A DNA stretch of 64,000 bases, from assembly GCF_000002425.4 (NCBI RefSeq), contig NC_037266.1, positions 9,834,500 through 9,898,499 of the forward strand, read 5' to 3'. This document shows positions 36,390 to 48,760 of this stretch, piece by piece. Each line of letters starts with the position of its first letter. Position 1 is the first letter of the stretch. The position numbers and the translations under genes were made by a program. The DNA comes from Physcomitrium patens (lineage: Eukaryota; Streptophyta; Bryopsida; Funariales; Funariaceae). The notes under the pieces were generated by a model that ran no database searches, was not told the DNA's origin, and saw nothing but the letters and a program-made list of their open reading frames with translations.

Positions 36390-38600
36390 TTGTCCAAAAT
36401 CATTCATTCTTGTCAAATTTTACAAACTTTGTCAAATTGTTTAGAATGTAAAATATTCTCAAGCAGAAAGTCTGTGAAGCACTGCCAATACTCATCTTTC
36501 TTCTACCCAATCATAGAAAAGTCAAATTCAAAAGTACTTATGTTAGGAAAAATAGAGGCCAATGTACTACAAATTTTTTGAAGTTGTGGAAATTTGACAT
36601 TATAATGAGCCCATTCAATATGAAATTCTATTCATAAATGAGAATACTTATCAATGGCATCCTTGAAGGTCATCTCCTTGCGATAGGTGAGCACCATATC
36701 TTGATGGTCATTTTTAATATCCTCAATGGATTAAACATCCTTTCTAGCCAATTCCAATTGTAGTATGTATTGACGAATAGAAATGTACTACAAAGATGTT
36801 TGTAGTGCATACAAATTATGAGGCAGCACTTTTAGAATGTCTTCATCACTGGCATTGTTGTTGCGATTGCGTTGAGCAATAATAGAAGCAATGTCATTGA
36901 TGAGCCTAACAAACAAGGCTACCATGTTACAAACCTTAGTTAGGGACAGTAAAGCCATGAGGTTCATCACAAAGGTGCTTTAATCTTAAATGATCAGATT
37001 CGGAGCAGTGTAAGCAATGGTTAGTGTTTCCGCATTGTATGGACCTTACACTTTACACAAATTTTTTAAGGACTAAATCGAGCCTTTGAGTTAGATTTTT
37101 TGTTGATTCAAAAGGGTACTCAATTCTTGCAAGCATATTACAATGGTGGAGATTATCTCTGGAATATCATGGAGTATAAGTAATACCATCCATTAAGAAA
37201 GGAGAAGAATATATGTGAGTAGCTTCAATTCAAGGTACTCGCAAATCACTACACATCCTTGCCACAAAATCCACTCAATTTTTTTATAGACAACTACTAT
37301 ATGACCATGAATTTCAAGCATATACAATCATCCTCCTAATGAGATTGTATTATTGCCAAAGATAAGAAACAAGGCATGTCAAGATGTTGACAAATTAGTC
37401 ATTATATAGTTTGATATACTTGGCTTGAATCATGAAATCAAGTTGATGTAGAGCATATCACATCTATACAATTCCATCACTAATTGCTTCAATTATCCTT
37501 GCTGCAATACCAAAAATTTATCTAGTTATCATTTGCTCACCATCCATATTAATTCCAACTAGTTGTGTCATCCATTTTGAAGCAACAACATCCAAAAGTT
37601 TTGAATCTACAGCAAAGATTACTTTGGTTGTCTTGTTACCAAAAAGTGGAATAGCAAGAAGGTAGTGGTTGTATAATTTCAATTGATGTTAAAATCAAAC
37701 TCAAAAAATAAAATAAAACGTGCCATACTTTGAACTCACATTAAGAATGAAAAAATAAATAAATAAATAAAAAATAAAAATATCCACTGCATGTAGGAGA
37801 GCTCAATGATTTTTTGTAAACTCATAGCACAAATTATTATCACAAACAAAGTGACACGATTGTCACTATATCCACTAAAGCTTTTCGTGTGGCACATGGT
37901 CTTTGTGACATCCATGAAATGTGTTGCCATTCAAAAGAAGTCTCCATAAGAAATGAAGTTGATCACAAGATACAATAGCTGTGAAAAATTGATTTCCACT
38001 TTGTATGCTTTGCGATTTAGATGTCACTCTCTACCAAGTTCAACTTAATTATTGTTTTTAACTTTGAATAATTTAAAAATTGACAATTCTTATTCATATG
38101 TTGGCACAAATTTTTCATCATCCATATTGAACAACATGTCACTAATAACCACGTCTACATTGTCTCAATTGATTGTAAATGTGAGTGCCTTCTTGGTCTC
38201 AAAATGAGCTATAAGGATGTTTTTGAAATTCACCCAGTCAAAGAACTGCTTCTTTGAGGTATTTGAGAGGACATTGTACTTTATTCATAATTTGGCATGT
38301 TGCGACTTTATATGCACCATGATATTTTCTATGTAGAAAAGAATTAAAAATATTTTTACATTCACAATCCTCTTTTTTTATGTGTTATAAGATTAACTTC
38401 TTTGTGATCAAGCTTCTCATAAAATAAGCATCATATTGATAGGACTTGGTGAATGTTTTCATATCATAGATTTAACATAAGGCCAAACTTTGTTCCCATA
38501 GAGGATTTCCAAGGAATTTGTAACTCCTTCTCTATGGTAAATTTGACGTTCATATTATGATGTGACTAATATAACTGTAGATTGGTATTCCTCCACACAG
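36390..38600 (-). pseudogene. hAT-like transposase pseudogene
   Basis: A decayed minus-strand frame carries hAT family landmarks. Around 37430-37620 it reads DVVASKWMTQLVGINMDGEQ, MITR, stop, IFGIAARIIEAISDGIV and, after two stops, YALHQLDFMIQAKYIKLYND. This corresponds to the catalytic-domain segment V-x-x-DGA-x-N-x-TG ... WCxxHxLNL. Around 36430-36600 STFEFDFSMIG, stop, KKDEYWQ, then LLENILHSKQFDKV fits the C-terminal hAT dimerisation domain (S-x-x-ER-x-FS ... L-x-x-ENL). Stops and lost residues show that it is dead. Terminal inverted repeats and 8-bp target duplications were not located. The N-terminal BED zinc finger is not recognised. Confidence 0.6.
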
Positions 38601-38889
38601 ATTGTACCATGTAGTACTTCTTCCAACCATACAAAAGAATACCACTAGGAACTTATTTTAGGACATCTCTCTAAGCTTATTCTAGAAAAAATTAGGATTT
38701 TTTCAAAAAAAATCTTAATTTAAAAAAGCTTCAATATTATTAAATAAATTTTATATTTTTATCTATTAAAAAAGGATTGAATCATTATTTATTAACTTAT
38801 AAACAAAAAAAATATAACTTTTTAGTTGCATTTAAGCATGATTTGTATTGAAATAAAATTATTTTATTTAATTGATTCTATTTTTTTAC

Positions 38890-38920
<31 letters not shown>

Positions 38921-40308
38921 AAAAAAAAATGATTTTTAATTTTAGATAAATTTTTTAATAAAACATATAGAAAAATATATTACTATGTCAAATCTAAACA
39001 ATCAATAAACATACATTTTAAATAGAGTCTAAATACCATTAATTCTTAAGGAATTGATAAATTATTTTATTAGTCTAATTATCAATATTAAGAGAGGATT
39101 TGTAATTAATTAATTTTTTTGTTATATAAAAATGATTTTTTAAAAAAATATAAAAGATGTCAAATTGCATGTTTATTTTTTTTTATTTAAAATATTTTAA
39201 ATTGATAATTTATAGATTAGAATTTTATTAATCTCTATCTAAAAATAATTCAATATTTATAGCATCAACTAGATCTTTTTACCTAGTTATCTTCATGGTA
39301 TTGATTACTAGAGAAACAACAATATTTACTACTCTTTGTACTACTACAATAATATAAAACTATCTTTTCTTTAAGATATGGCAATACTTTTGTTGGTTTA
39401 TTTTTCTACCAATTTCTTCATATCTATTTTTCCAAAATTGACTTACAAAGGCTCATAAGAGCTTAAGAGTCTTATCTTTCCTTTCTTCAAATCTACAATA
39501 TCTTTTTTAATTGTTGATTTATAGTTATCATACTTACTATGCTTATAGCTTTAATTATTATACTACATGCATCTCTCTAAAAATCTATTAAATTTTTTTT
39601 ATATATTTAATAAGTTAAGCTTTTGATATCTCTTTAATTCAATTATTTTCACTTTTAAATCTTTCATGTCTTTTAACACATCCTCTAATGTCTTATCTTA
39701 GATAGTTTTGTTTATTTTTTGAATTAATAAAGAAATTATGGCAATATGCACTAGATCTAATTGTGTTAGATAATCACAAGTCTTAAGCTTTTGATCCTTA
39801 GCAAGAAGCTTTATTGACTCTTTTCTTTTCTTTTTTGATTATTGGTGAAGTCATTCTCACATGTCTTATCCATTAAATAAAAGAGTAGTTTATTTTCCAA
39901 ATTTTCATTTGTTCTTTGTAAAAACAACTTAGTCTTTTTTGTGTCTACCAAGTATTTCTTATATCTAGGTAATTGATCAAATTTCTTCTTAAATTTATTA
40001 ATTAATTTACTTGAATCTATTACAATTCCTAAACTTTGTTCAATTCATTTTAAAAATGACTTCTTAATTATTCTTTATGAATCTTCTTCAAAGAACTTAA
40101 TTTTAAGTCTTTCTATAAATTTTCTTTAAAAACTAGTTATTTTAAGTAATTTTTGTACTTTCTCCCTAATCTTATGATCAATAATCAGATTAAAAGAAAA
40201 GATCATTTTTAAATTTTAAACTTGATGTATTTTCATGTCACATATAAAAATCCTCATGAAATTGGTGGTATTTCTTTCTTTAAACATGCCAATATTCTCA
40301 ATTATACT
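38601..40308. other. AT-rich stretch, nothing recognised
   Basis: No gene is visible up to the LTR of copy D. A ~38-base A-rich run lies at 38890-38929. The remainder is T-rich on the plus strand, and short open frames show no family. Confidence 0.55.
38890..38929 (+). repeat. poly(A) tract
   Basis: Nearly pure A for about 38 bases with one G. No retroposed gene is recognised to its left. Confidence 0.95.
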
Positions 40309-40855
40309 TGTCAGGGATATGAATCTCAAAGAAATAAAATCCTTAATACGCTCATATGTCACTAAAGAGAACTAAAAAGTCACTCAAAAAGTAATGTAAT
40401 ATTAACTACAATGGCTATTGCCAAAAACAAAAACATTAGAAAGTCTTGAAACAAGACTACGGACTAGAACGGCATTGACAAGAATGAAGAAGGCTTCATT
40501 CTTGCTTCCATATATATTCTTAACTAGGAGTTATGTGGCGATATCTTATAAGACCTCCAAAACATGTTAACTTTACTAGCCACATGTCCTAACTTTCAAG
40601 GCAAGTTATCTATATATATGCGACATGGTTAGTTTGTTCCACAAGCTATATACGGAATTAACATCTTTCACAAGCTACCAACATGTGATTAACTTATTGG
40701 CTAAGTTTTTGACCTACCAACAATTTTAAAGTCAAAATTGCATCTATGAAGTTTTTAGGAAGCTTTACTAAAAGAATTTATGAAATTAATCTATATTTAT
40801 CTACTTCTATCTAATCATATTAGTAATTATTGAGGTAAATGTATATGTCCGTGAT
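40309..40855 (-). repeat. 3' LTR of copy D
   Basis: On the plus strand it begins TGTCAGGGATATG and ends GTCCGTGATA, where the pair LTR has GTGACA. It matches 46790-47305 throughout. A purine-rich stretch on the minus strand (plus 40856-40870) directly abuts it and is a likely polypurine tract, which confirms orientation. Confidence 0.9.
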
Positions 40856-41414
40856 ATTATTCCACCTTCTAAAAAAAAGTTCTACAATGATCAGTCTTCA
40901 TATGTTGAGGAAGTCCAAGATGTGACAAATTGTATTTGCCTCATATTCTGAACTTTGCTCTCTTTGAAGATGGTTGATAGGCCCATTGAGCTATCAATAG
41001 TGTCCCATACTTAGGCAAGAAGACCACCTTGTTATTTGGTGGTTGTTGAGGCCTTCATAACTTCTTTCAAAAAAAATATTTGAAACACCGTCAGGAATTG
41101 TTTTTATTTCTAATAAAATCACCAAACAACGAGAGTCTGTTCTAAGGTTGTGATACCAAATACGTTGTATCTCGCTATCTATTCAAAGAAGGATATGTCT
41201 TTCTTCACGACCTTTATTTCGATTTTATTGTCTGAAAGGTTGTAACAATTGTAATGTCTCATCTAATAAATGAATGAAAGCTCTTGAGTTGAATGTGCTA
41301 GTTGTTGATTCTCTATCTTCTTAGCATCACAAATATTCACAAGCTATAAAAAAAGATAAAAGATAGAATGTTATCTTCTTTTAATCTTTTATAGTAAAGA
41401 TTTGCTATTCTTCA

Positions 41415-41600
41415 TCTTAATATAGATGGATTTCATTGATGAAAAGCTTCAACTTTCTTTATTGTATTTGTAAGATTCTTTGATGGTTTCCATTTGCATT
41501 CACTAATATCATATCTGTGCAAATGAACAAGATATTCCAACCTATTTCATTATTGCCTAGAGTCTAAAACTTCTTCCACTTCAAACTCTTGATTATTATC
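41415..41600 (-). pseudogene. chromodomain of copy D
   Basis: Minus-strand frame: NNQEFEVEEVLDSRQ, two stops, NRLEYLVHLHRYDIS, then ECKWKPSKNLTN and KKVEAFHQ. This is the chromodomain pattern (EVEEIL ... YLVxWxGY ... WEP..NL) with the first conserved Trp of the VxWxGY box lost. It marks copy D as a chromovirus. Confidence 0.8.
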
Positions 41601-42038
41601 TACTTCTATAAGAGGAAATGGCATTTATTTTCTTTCAAAAATATTCACTATCTTATACGGCTTAAAAACCAACACATGAAATACAAGGTGGATCTTTATG
41701 GACTCTAATAGATGTAATCGATAAGCAATAAGATTGATTTATTCACAAATAGAAAAAAGTTCCAACCTACGATAGTCTAACTTATCACAAAGATGAGTAG
41801 TCTTGATATTGCAATGAAGTAACCATATTTTGTCACTTATGTTGAATTATGGTTGTTCTTTACAATAGACATCTGCGTTGGTCTGATGTCATCCTTGAGC
41901 TTCTTTTAATTGTATCTTCATTGTTGCATGTAGCTCTGACAAATAATTTGCTAAATCTTTCGCCACAGGATTATCAACTTTTAAAAAGTCAAAAATATCA
42001 AGTCATAGATGATAACCATAATTAGCAAAGAAAGGTAT

Positions 42039-42458
42039 TTATTGAATAGAAGAATGTATCAAATTATTATATGCAAACTCTACCAATGGCAAAAGACTTG
42101 TCCAATCATCTTGATGATAGTTGATAGTGCACCTCAAATACTGTTCCAAAATTTGATTCATCCATTCTGTTTGTCCATCAGTTTGAGGATGAAAAGCTGA
42201 AGAAAGCTTTATATCTACCTTTAGAATTTTAAATAAGATTTTCCAAAATCTTAATAGAAACTGAGTCCCTCTATCCAATATAATACCCTTTGATAATCTA
42301 TGATAGCGATAGATATTGTCAATAAAAAGCTTAGCTATTTTTTCACCTGAAATAGATTTTGTACATAGTACAAAATGAACCATTTTGGTGAAGCAATCTA
42401 TAATTACGAATATGGAATCATATAAACTTGAGACTGAAAGATTTGTAATAAAATCCAT
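42039..42458 (-). pseudogene. integrase catalytic core of copy D, locally open
   Basis: A 139-codon uninterrupted stretch of the DDE integrase core. It shows FVIIDCFTKMVHF (first catalytic Asp), IILDRGTQFL (second Asp) and SAFHPQTDGQTEWMNQILEQ (HPQTDGQTE box and catalytic Glu region). It continues through RCTINYHQDDW and LLPLVEFAYNN. It is the best-kept coding piece of the element but has stops on both sides, so no working enzyme can be made. The H2C2 zinc-finger part lies to its right (~42560-42830, with VLQACHDF and RYNKTLELISR). Confidence 0.85.
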
Positions 42459-43299
42459 AGAAATAGAAGACCATGATTGTTTGAAAATCGATAACAGTTG
42501 AAGTAATCCATAAGGTCAATGGCAAGGAGTTTTGGATCTTGAATAAGTATTGTATGATTGTACAAAGTCTTTGATTGCCTTTCACATTCAAGGCCACTAA
42601 AAAAACTCTTGATATTAGCTCCAAAGTCTTATTATATCTAAAATTTTCAACTCTTAGAAAATCATGACAAGCTTGAAGGACACGTAATCGTGTTTGGCAT
42701 TCTGAAATATATAGGCAATTTTTAAAATATAATAGGTTGTTCTTGAACTCAAACTTTGAAGTATCATAGGACTTATAAGAAGTATTCTTGATATCATAAA
42801 CAACAAGATAAGAGGACATACTCGATTAAATTTATTTGAAAAAGATTGAATCAATAATCAATGTTGATTTTATTGCTCAAAGATGAAAATTCTTGGACTT
42901 CAAGAGGATTGTTCTTTATTAATCAAAAGATGAATTTCTTTTTTTTGGTGCAAGATAAGAGCATCTAAAAAGAGCATTTGATAGACCTTGTTATTTTCTG
43001 AGTTGATAAGTGATCTTGAAATTGAATCTAGATAAAGACATGCTCCAATGGACTTGACAACAATTCAAAACACGTGCTGAAATGAAGTACTTATGGTTCT
43101 TATAATCCATATAGTTCTTATAATCTATATACACGATGATTGGATTTGAAGCGCATTCTAGATAATGATGCCATTATTGACATGAATCCACAATTATAAA
43201 GAATTCTTTTTCATGGATCTCATAATTAATCTTGGCTGCTAAAAATTTCTTAGAATAGAAAGCTATTAGGTGGATTTTGTCATTTATTCATATTTGTGA

Positions 43300-44260
43300 C
43301 AACATGGCACTCGTAGCAAAGTCTTAAGTTTGTATTTCTACAAAAAAATACCTTGGAAAAGTCGATGCAATGTAAGATTAGTGTAAAAGTAAATTCTTTC
43401 TTTAAAGCATCAAATGATGCTTCTGCTTCTTTATTTCACTCAAGTTTGTCTTTATAAGTCAAATATATAAATGAAGCTACAACTTGAGAAATATTTTTGA
43501 TAAAGATTTGGTATTAATTAGCAAAGCTCAAAAAGCAATTCACATCTTGTACTGTCTTTAGAATCTTCCAATCTATGATAGTTTGGACCTTTTTGGGATC
43601 CATCATATAAACTTTGTTGGAAATGATATATCCTAAAAAATCAACTTAAATAATGTGGAATACACATTTTTTCAACTTGGCATATAATCTTATATTTATA
43701 AGTTTCTATAATACATGACAAACATAAAGTTTATATTCATTTATGTTCTTAGAGTAGATTAGAATATCATTTAAATAACAAACAACAAAATCATCTAGAA
43801 ATTGACAAAAAAAAATCATTTATAAGATGTTGAAAAGCAACTGGTGCATTCGTGAGTCCAAAAGACATGATATTATATTCAAAATATTCATATCTAGTTC
43901 AAAAAGTAGTCTTCCATTCATCTCTTTCTTTTATACAAACTAAGTTGTATGCTCTTTGTAGATCTATTTTGATATAGATCTTTGCTTAATTGAGTTGGTC
44001 AAGAAGTTCTGAAATCAAAGGCAAAAGATATTTATTTTTGATGGTGATCTTATTGAGTCTTTGATAATCCACACACATCCGCAGAGATCCGTCTTTCTTC
44101 TTCACAAATAAGATAAGAGCTCCGACTAGGGATTTAAAATGGTGTATGAAGTTCTTTGCCAAGTTCTCATCAATATATTCCTTTAATGCAACTAACTCAT
44201 TCTACGATAAACTATAGATTGGTCTGAATGGCACTTGAGCTCCTTCTTACAAATCAATTA
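43300..44260 (-). pseudogene. reverse transcriptase of copy D
   Basis: Minus-strand RT with [34 protein letters not shown] and LLDQLN. The catalytic box near 43760-43790 reads FVVCYLNDILIYSKN, that is YLND rather than the family's YxDD, and the neighbouring frame has several stops. Thumb and connection motifs (FLGYI, then DPKKVQTIIDWK) follow towards lower coordinates. Confidence 0.8.
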
Positions 44261-44404
44261 AGCAATCATAAGGTCGATGCTTTGGAAGAATATCTATATT
44301 TATTTATTTTTAAAAATGTATTAGAATTCTTCATATTGGCTAGGAATACCACTTCACATTTTTTCACTATTAGAAATAGGCATAGCATATATAGCAAAAG
44401 ATGA

Positions 44405-44923
44405 TCATTTTTTTGTAGCATGCATAAAAGCTCTTGTACCTATCAATAAATGTTTGGAAGTACTAGACTTTTGTACTTCTACTTCACTAACTCGATCTTT
44501 GATTATACTACCAAAAAAGTTAAGGTTATGAAAAATCCAATTTATTTGAGGGTTATATTTTTCTAGCCACAATAATCCTAAAATAATAAGATTGGAGGGA
44601 GATCTTATTACATTAAATACTAATATGTTGTTATGATCTTTAATTGTTATATCTAAAGGAAAATTCTCATGGATAACATTTCTAAAAGACAACAATCAAT
44701 TATCTATGACTTCTACATGTATAGATTTAGTTTTCTTGATTAAAGATATTTTTTGATTTTTGACAAAATATTCATCTATAAAATAGGCTGAGGCTCTTGA
44801 ATCTAGTAAGACAAAGACTTTGTGATTATTAGGTCCTAAATATACATCTATTATAAAACAAGGTGAGGGGTCTGAGGAGACAATAGGACCTTTAGTAGGT
44901 GTTGCACATGATTCCAGTTGCAT
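44405..44923 (-). pseudogene. protease region of copy D
   Basis: Two adjoining open stretches on the minus strand (44696-44923 and 44405-44695) carry the retropepsin region. VFVLLDSRASAYFIDEYFVK corresponds to the family LLDSGASxxFID, with the active-site Gly changed to Arg (DSR). It is followed by the conserved linker LIILGLLWLEKYNPQINW. Confidence 0.75.
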
Positions 44924-45590
44924 GGTCCCTATTGTAGCTCAAGAAACTCATTTTTCAACTCATTATTTTCTTTGGTAATTGTGCTCATTATTTTGTAATT
45001 GCATTGCTTACTTGGACAATGTTAAGCAATGTATTTAGCTTCTCTATACTATAAACACAAACCCTCTTAGTGACGACAAGTCTTTTCTTGCTCTCTGAGA
45101 GTTTTAAAATATATTGTATCAATTTGCATTAATTTCGGGCTTGATGAATATGTTTCAAAAAACTTAGAAGTTGTTGCCATTACTTGACTTGTTCCTCTCA
45201 AACCAAGTCTTTATTTTTGACGCCTTTCAAATAATCAATCATCACATGTTATGGCTTGAGTAATAAATTATTCCAAAGATTTTACTTTCAGCATTGTTAA
45301 TAACAAATCTTTGATGCTATCTTTTAATCCATATCAAAATTTATCGATGAGTGCTTTGTCATTCCAATCCACATCGCAAGTAAGATTTTGGAATTCAGCA
45401 ATATATATAGTGGTTGATCGTGATCCTATTGTAAAGATAAGAATTTGATCTTTGGTACTTGTTCTCAATGACTTTCTTTGAATGTGGCCGTAAACAATTA
45501 TAGGAATGAATTCAAATCATAAAGGAGACATGAATCATTTTTTATTAAAGGTGCAAACCAAGAGAGAGCACTTCATGATAGAAGTGTACC

Positions 45591-46142
45591 TGTCAAGGAC
45601 AAAGACTCGATGAGGGAAAATATACACCAAAAGGCTATCTCGATATAATAAGTCAAAATATAAACAAGTAGGTATATTAAAAGGAAACTGGAATGGCTAT
45701 TGCCACAAGACAAGAAACTAAAGACTCTTGAACCTGGACTAGAAGCAAGAAAGGAGTTGACAAGAGTGAAGAAGCCTTCACTCTTGTCTCTATATATACT
45801 ATCTAACTAGGGGCTACGTGGCGACGTTCTATAGGACCTCCAATATGTGTTGACTTTGTAGGACACATGCCTTGACTTACAAGGCAAGTTTTTCTACGTG
45901 TGGGCCACATAGTTAGCTTGATCTTCAAGCTAACAACATGTGTGGCACATGGCCAACTTGTTGACCACGTTTCTAATCCAAAAAGTCAATTAAAGACACC
46001 TATGAAGTCAAAGCAGCGTCTAAGAAGTTTCTAGGAAGCTTCTATATTAAATATTATAGAATTAACTTACTTTTATCTACTTTTACTTACTTCTACCTAT
46101 TTCTATAAGTAATTATTAGCTTACATGATTATGGCCGTGACA
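45591..46142 (-). repeat. nested solo LTR (family 2) inside copy D gag
   Basis: 552 bases starting TGTCAAGGAC and ending CGTGACA, flanked by perfect 5-bp duplications GTACC at 45586-45590 and 46143-46147. It is the same LTR family as those of copies C and D but more complete than the LTRs of copy C. A TATA-like TATATATA lies near 45790 (minus-strand sense). It inserted into copy D and then lost its internal part by LTR-LTR recombination. Confidence 0.95.
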
Positions 46143-46789
46143 GTACCTGTGAATCCAACTTGAGTAAATCCATCAAGATATTGGAAAAGGTGCAATCTTA
46201 GATAGAACTTGACTTGTTACAAAAATCCTCAAAATTTTGATCTTGTTCCATTAAACTTCTTAGGCATACTAATCCTTGTCCCCACCATACTTATAGAAGC
46301 AAATCTCCTTAGATTTGGTTGTGAGATTGATCTACTTGCTTCCTTCAATTATACAATTTCTTGCCACAGACTCTAAACTTCTTCTATATATATATAGGCA
46401 TAGTATCTCCATGGTTCACATTAGAAATAATTGAAATTTCTACTCTAAGAGTGTTGACAAGCTCATAAAGATCTATAATAGTTGCAAATCTATTCTCACT
46501 TCCGCTAGGTGTAGCATCTACAATCTTTCCTTCCATAGGCAATTCAAACAAATCCAAAAATTTAAATTAGAGGATAGTAATCCGCAACCTCTAATAAAAA
46601 TTTCCACAAAGAGGGATAATCTACTCTCTTTTTTTTGTTTAAAAAAAAAAAATTACTGTTAGAAAATAAGATTTTTTTTTTATTTAAAAGGTGGGTAGTC
46701 CGCGACCTTCAAAATACAATAATAGAAGTGGGATAATCCACTTACTTCTAAAACAAGACCAAAATAGTATGTTAGTACTCTTGTCAAAC

Positions 46790-47305
46790 TGTCAAGGATA
46801 TAAATCTCAAAGAAAGAGAATCCTCGATACACTCTTATGTCACTGAAGAGAAGTAGAAAGTCAGTCAAAAAGTAATGTAATATTAACTACAATGGCTATT
46901 GCCAAAAACAAAAAGACTAGAAAGTCTTGAAACAAGACTAAGGACTAGAATGGCGTTGACAAGAATGAAGAAGACTTCACTCTTGCCTTTATATATACTA
47001 ACTAGGAGCTATGTGGTGATGTCCTATAAGACCTCCAAAACATGTTGGCTTTAATAGCCACATGTCTTAACTTACAAGGCAAGTTATCTATGTATGCGCC
47101 ACATGGTTAACTTGTTCCACAAGCTACCAACACGTGATTAAATTGTTGGCCAAGTTTTTGACCTACAAACACATCTAAAGTCAAAACCGTGTTTATGAAG
47201 CTTCTAAGAAGCTTGAGTAAAAGTCTTTATGAAATTAATCTATATTTATCTACTTCTATTTAATCATGTAAGTAATTATTGAAGTAAATGTATATGTCCG
47301 TGACA
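46790..47305 (-). repeat. 5' LTR of copy D
   Basis: On the plus strand it starts TGTCAAGGATATA and ends GTCCGTGACA. It matches 40309-40855 apart from scattered substitutions and is ~30 bases shorter. Confidence 0.9.
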
Positions 47306-47310
47306 ATACC

Positions 47311-48760
47311 ATGCAATGCTTTAGTTGTACCTTTATTACTATCATGAGCTTAATGTTGTTATTCTATAAATTTTGCAAATCTTTAAAAGAATTCATTAGA
47401 ATTTACTCTTCTTAGCATCTCAAATCCTAAATCAACATTGTATCTAATTGAATAGTTGCATCAAGGCTCTTTGAATAAAAGCACGAGTATGTTGTGGCAA
47501 GAAAATCTAACATTAAAAAAATATTGTGCTTTTATTTGTTATTAATTTATTTTAAATTTATATAATAATTTTTAAAATATATTTTAGACTTAAAAGATAT
47601 TATTACTTTTTAAATCCTAAATCCTTCCCTCATTCTAAATCCTAAATCATAAATCTTTTTTATTCTTTTACTCGTCTACATTCTTTTACTATTATATGTA
47701 TTTTGAATATAATATATTAGAACTTACAAAATTCTAGTTCTTATTTAAAACTTTTGTAGCTTAAATTCCTTACATATTCAAATACTTTGATAACATGATT
47801 AAATAATTTGCACAAATTAGCACATTAATTAATTATTTTTAAAAAATCATCAATAATACCTTAATTTCTTTGTTGTAAATTTGACATTAATAAAAAATAT
47901 CTCTAATACCAACTTTTCTTACTTTTAATGCAGCTTCAATATTGTGTATAAGTTTGTTGCAAGATTCAATAATATTTAGAAATTCCAAAATACAAAAAGA
48001 AATAAAAAAAAATAAAAAAAATAAAAAAAATAAACTTCTATATTATTATAACATATTTTTATGCAATTTCAAAAAAATTACTATAATAATTACTTAAATG
48101 GTATATAGATAATAATTGGTTTCTATCACACAATTACAATCTTATTACAAAAAAAATCTTACTTTTTATTAACTTTTAAGAATAAAAAGTGTATTCTATT
48201 AAATTAAAATATTATTATAATACTTCACATAAACAAAATAAAGCTACATTGTACATGTGATTATAAATCCAAATTATCTACAATATGTAATCATTTGAGA
48301 TTTATCAAATAATTCTTATATAATAACTAAAACTGCATGTAACTATTTATTTCAAAAATCAATTCGTTCATACAAAAATATGATTATCAATGTTTATATG
48401 TATTAAAATAATTGATTGAAAATTGCTAAAAAAATCCTAAATTTTCTCAAACTTTTAAGAATATTTTTCAATTATTACAAGGTCCACATATAAAAACATT
48501 TCAAACATAGATAAGACTAAGATAATAATTAGTATACATGTATTAAAAACATGAACATCTATATATATATATAGATATAGATATAATTTATTACATTAGT
48601 TCTTATTCAAATCATCAAAGAAATATGGATTCCAACTATTTTAGATGTAACTATTTTAGATGTAAAGACAATAATGTTAAAAATATTAAAATATCACCAC
48701 ACTCAACCTTTTGTCTTTCTATTGCAATTTCAAATTTTCTATAGTAATTTCTTAGAATAA
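47311..48760. other. AT-rich stretch, nothing recognised
   Basis: No gene and no repeat of the other families is seen. It contains short A-rich runs near 48000-48030 and an (AT) tract near 48560. Confidence 0.6.

Larger units (their letters stand above)
40309..47305 (-). mobile_element. complete but dead chromovirus copy D (family 2)
   Basis: A ~7.0-kb Ty3/gypsy element on the minus strand, flanked by ATACT (40304-40308) and ATACC (47306-47310), a 5-bp target duplication with one C-to-T change. The 5' LTR is 46790-47305 and the 3' LTR 40309-40855. Reading leftwards the order is leader, gag (interrupted by a solo LTR at 45591-46142), zinc knuckle relic (~45000-45070), protease (~44560-44900), RT (~43550-44250), RNase H (~42950-43400), integrase (~42000-42830) and chromodomain (~41415-41600). 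Each domain carries stops. The primer site next to the 5' LTR is too decayed to call. Confidence 0.9.
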
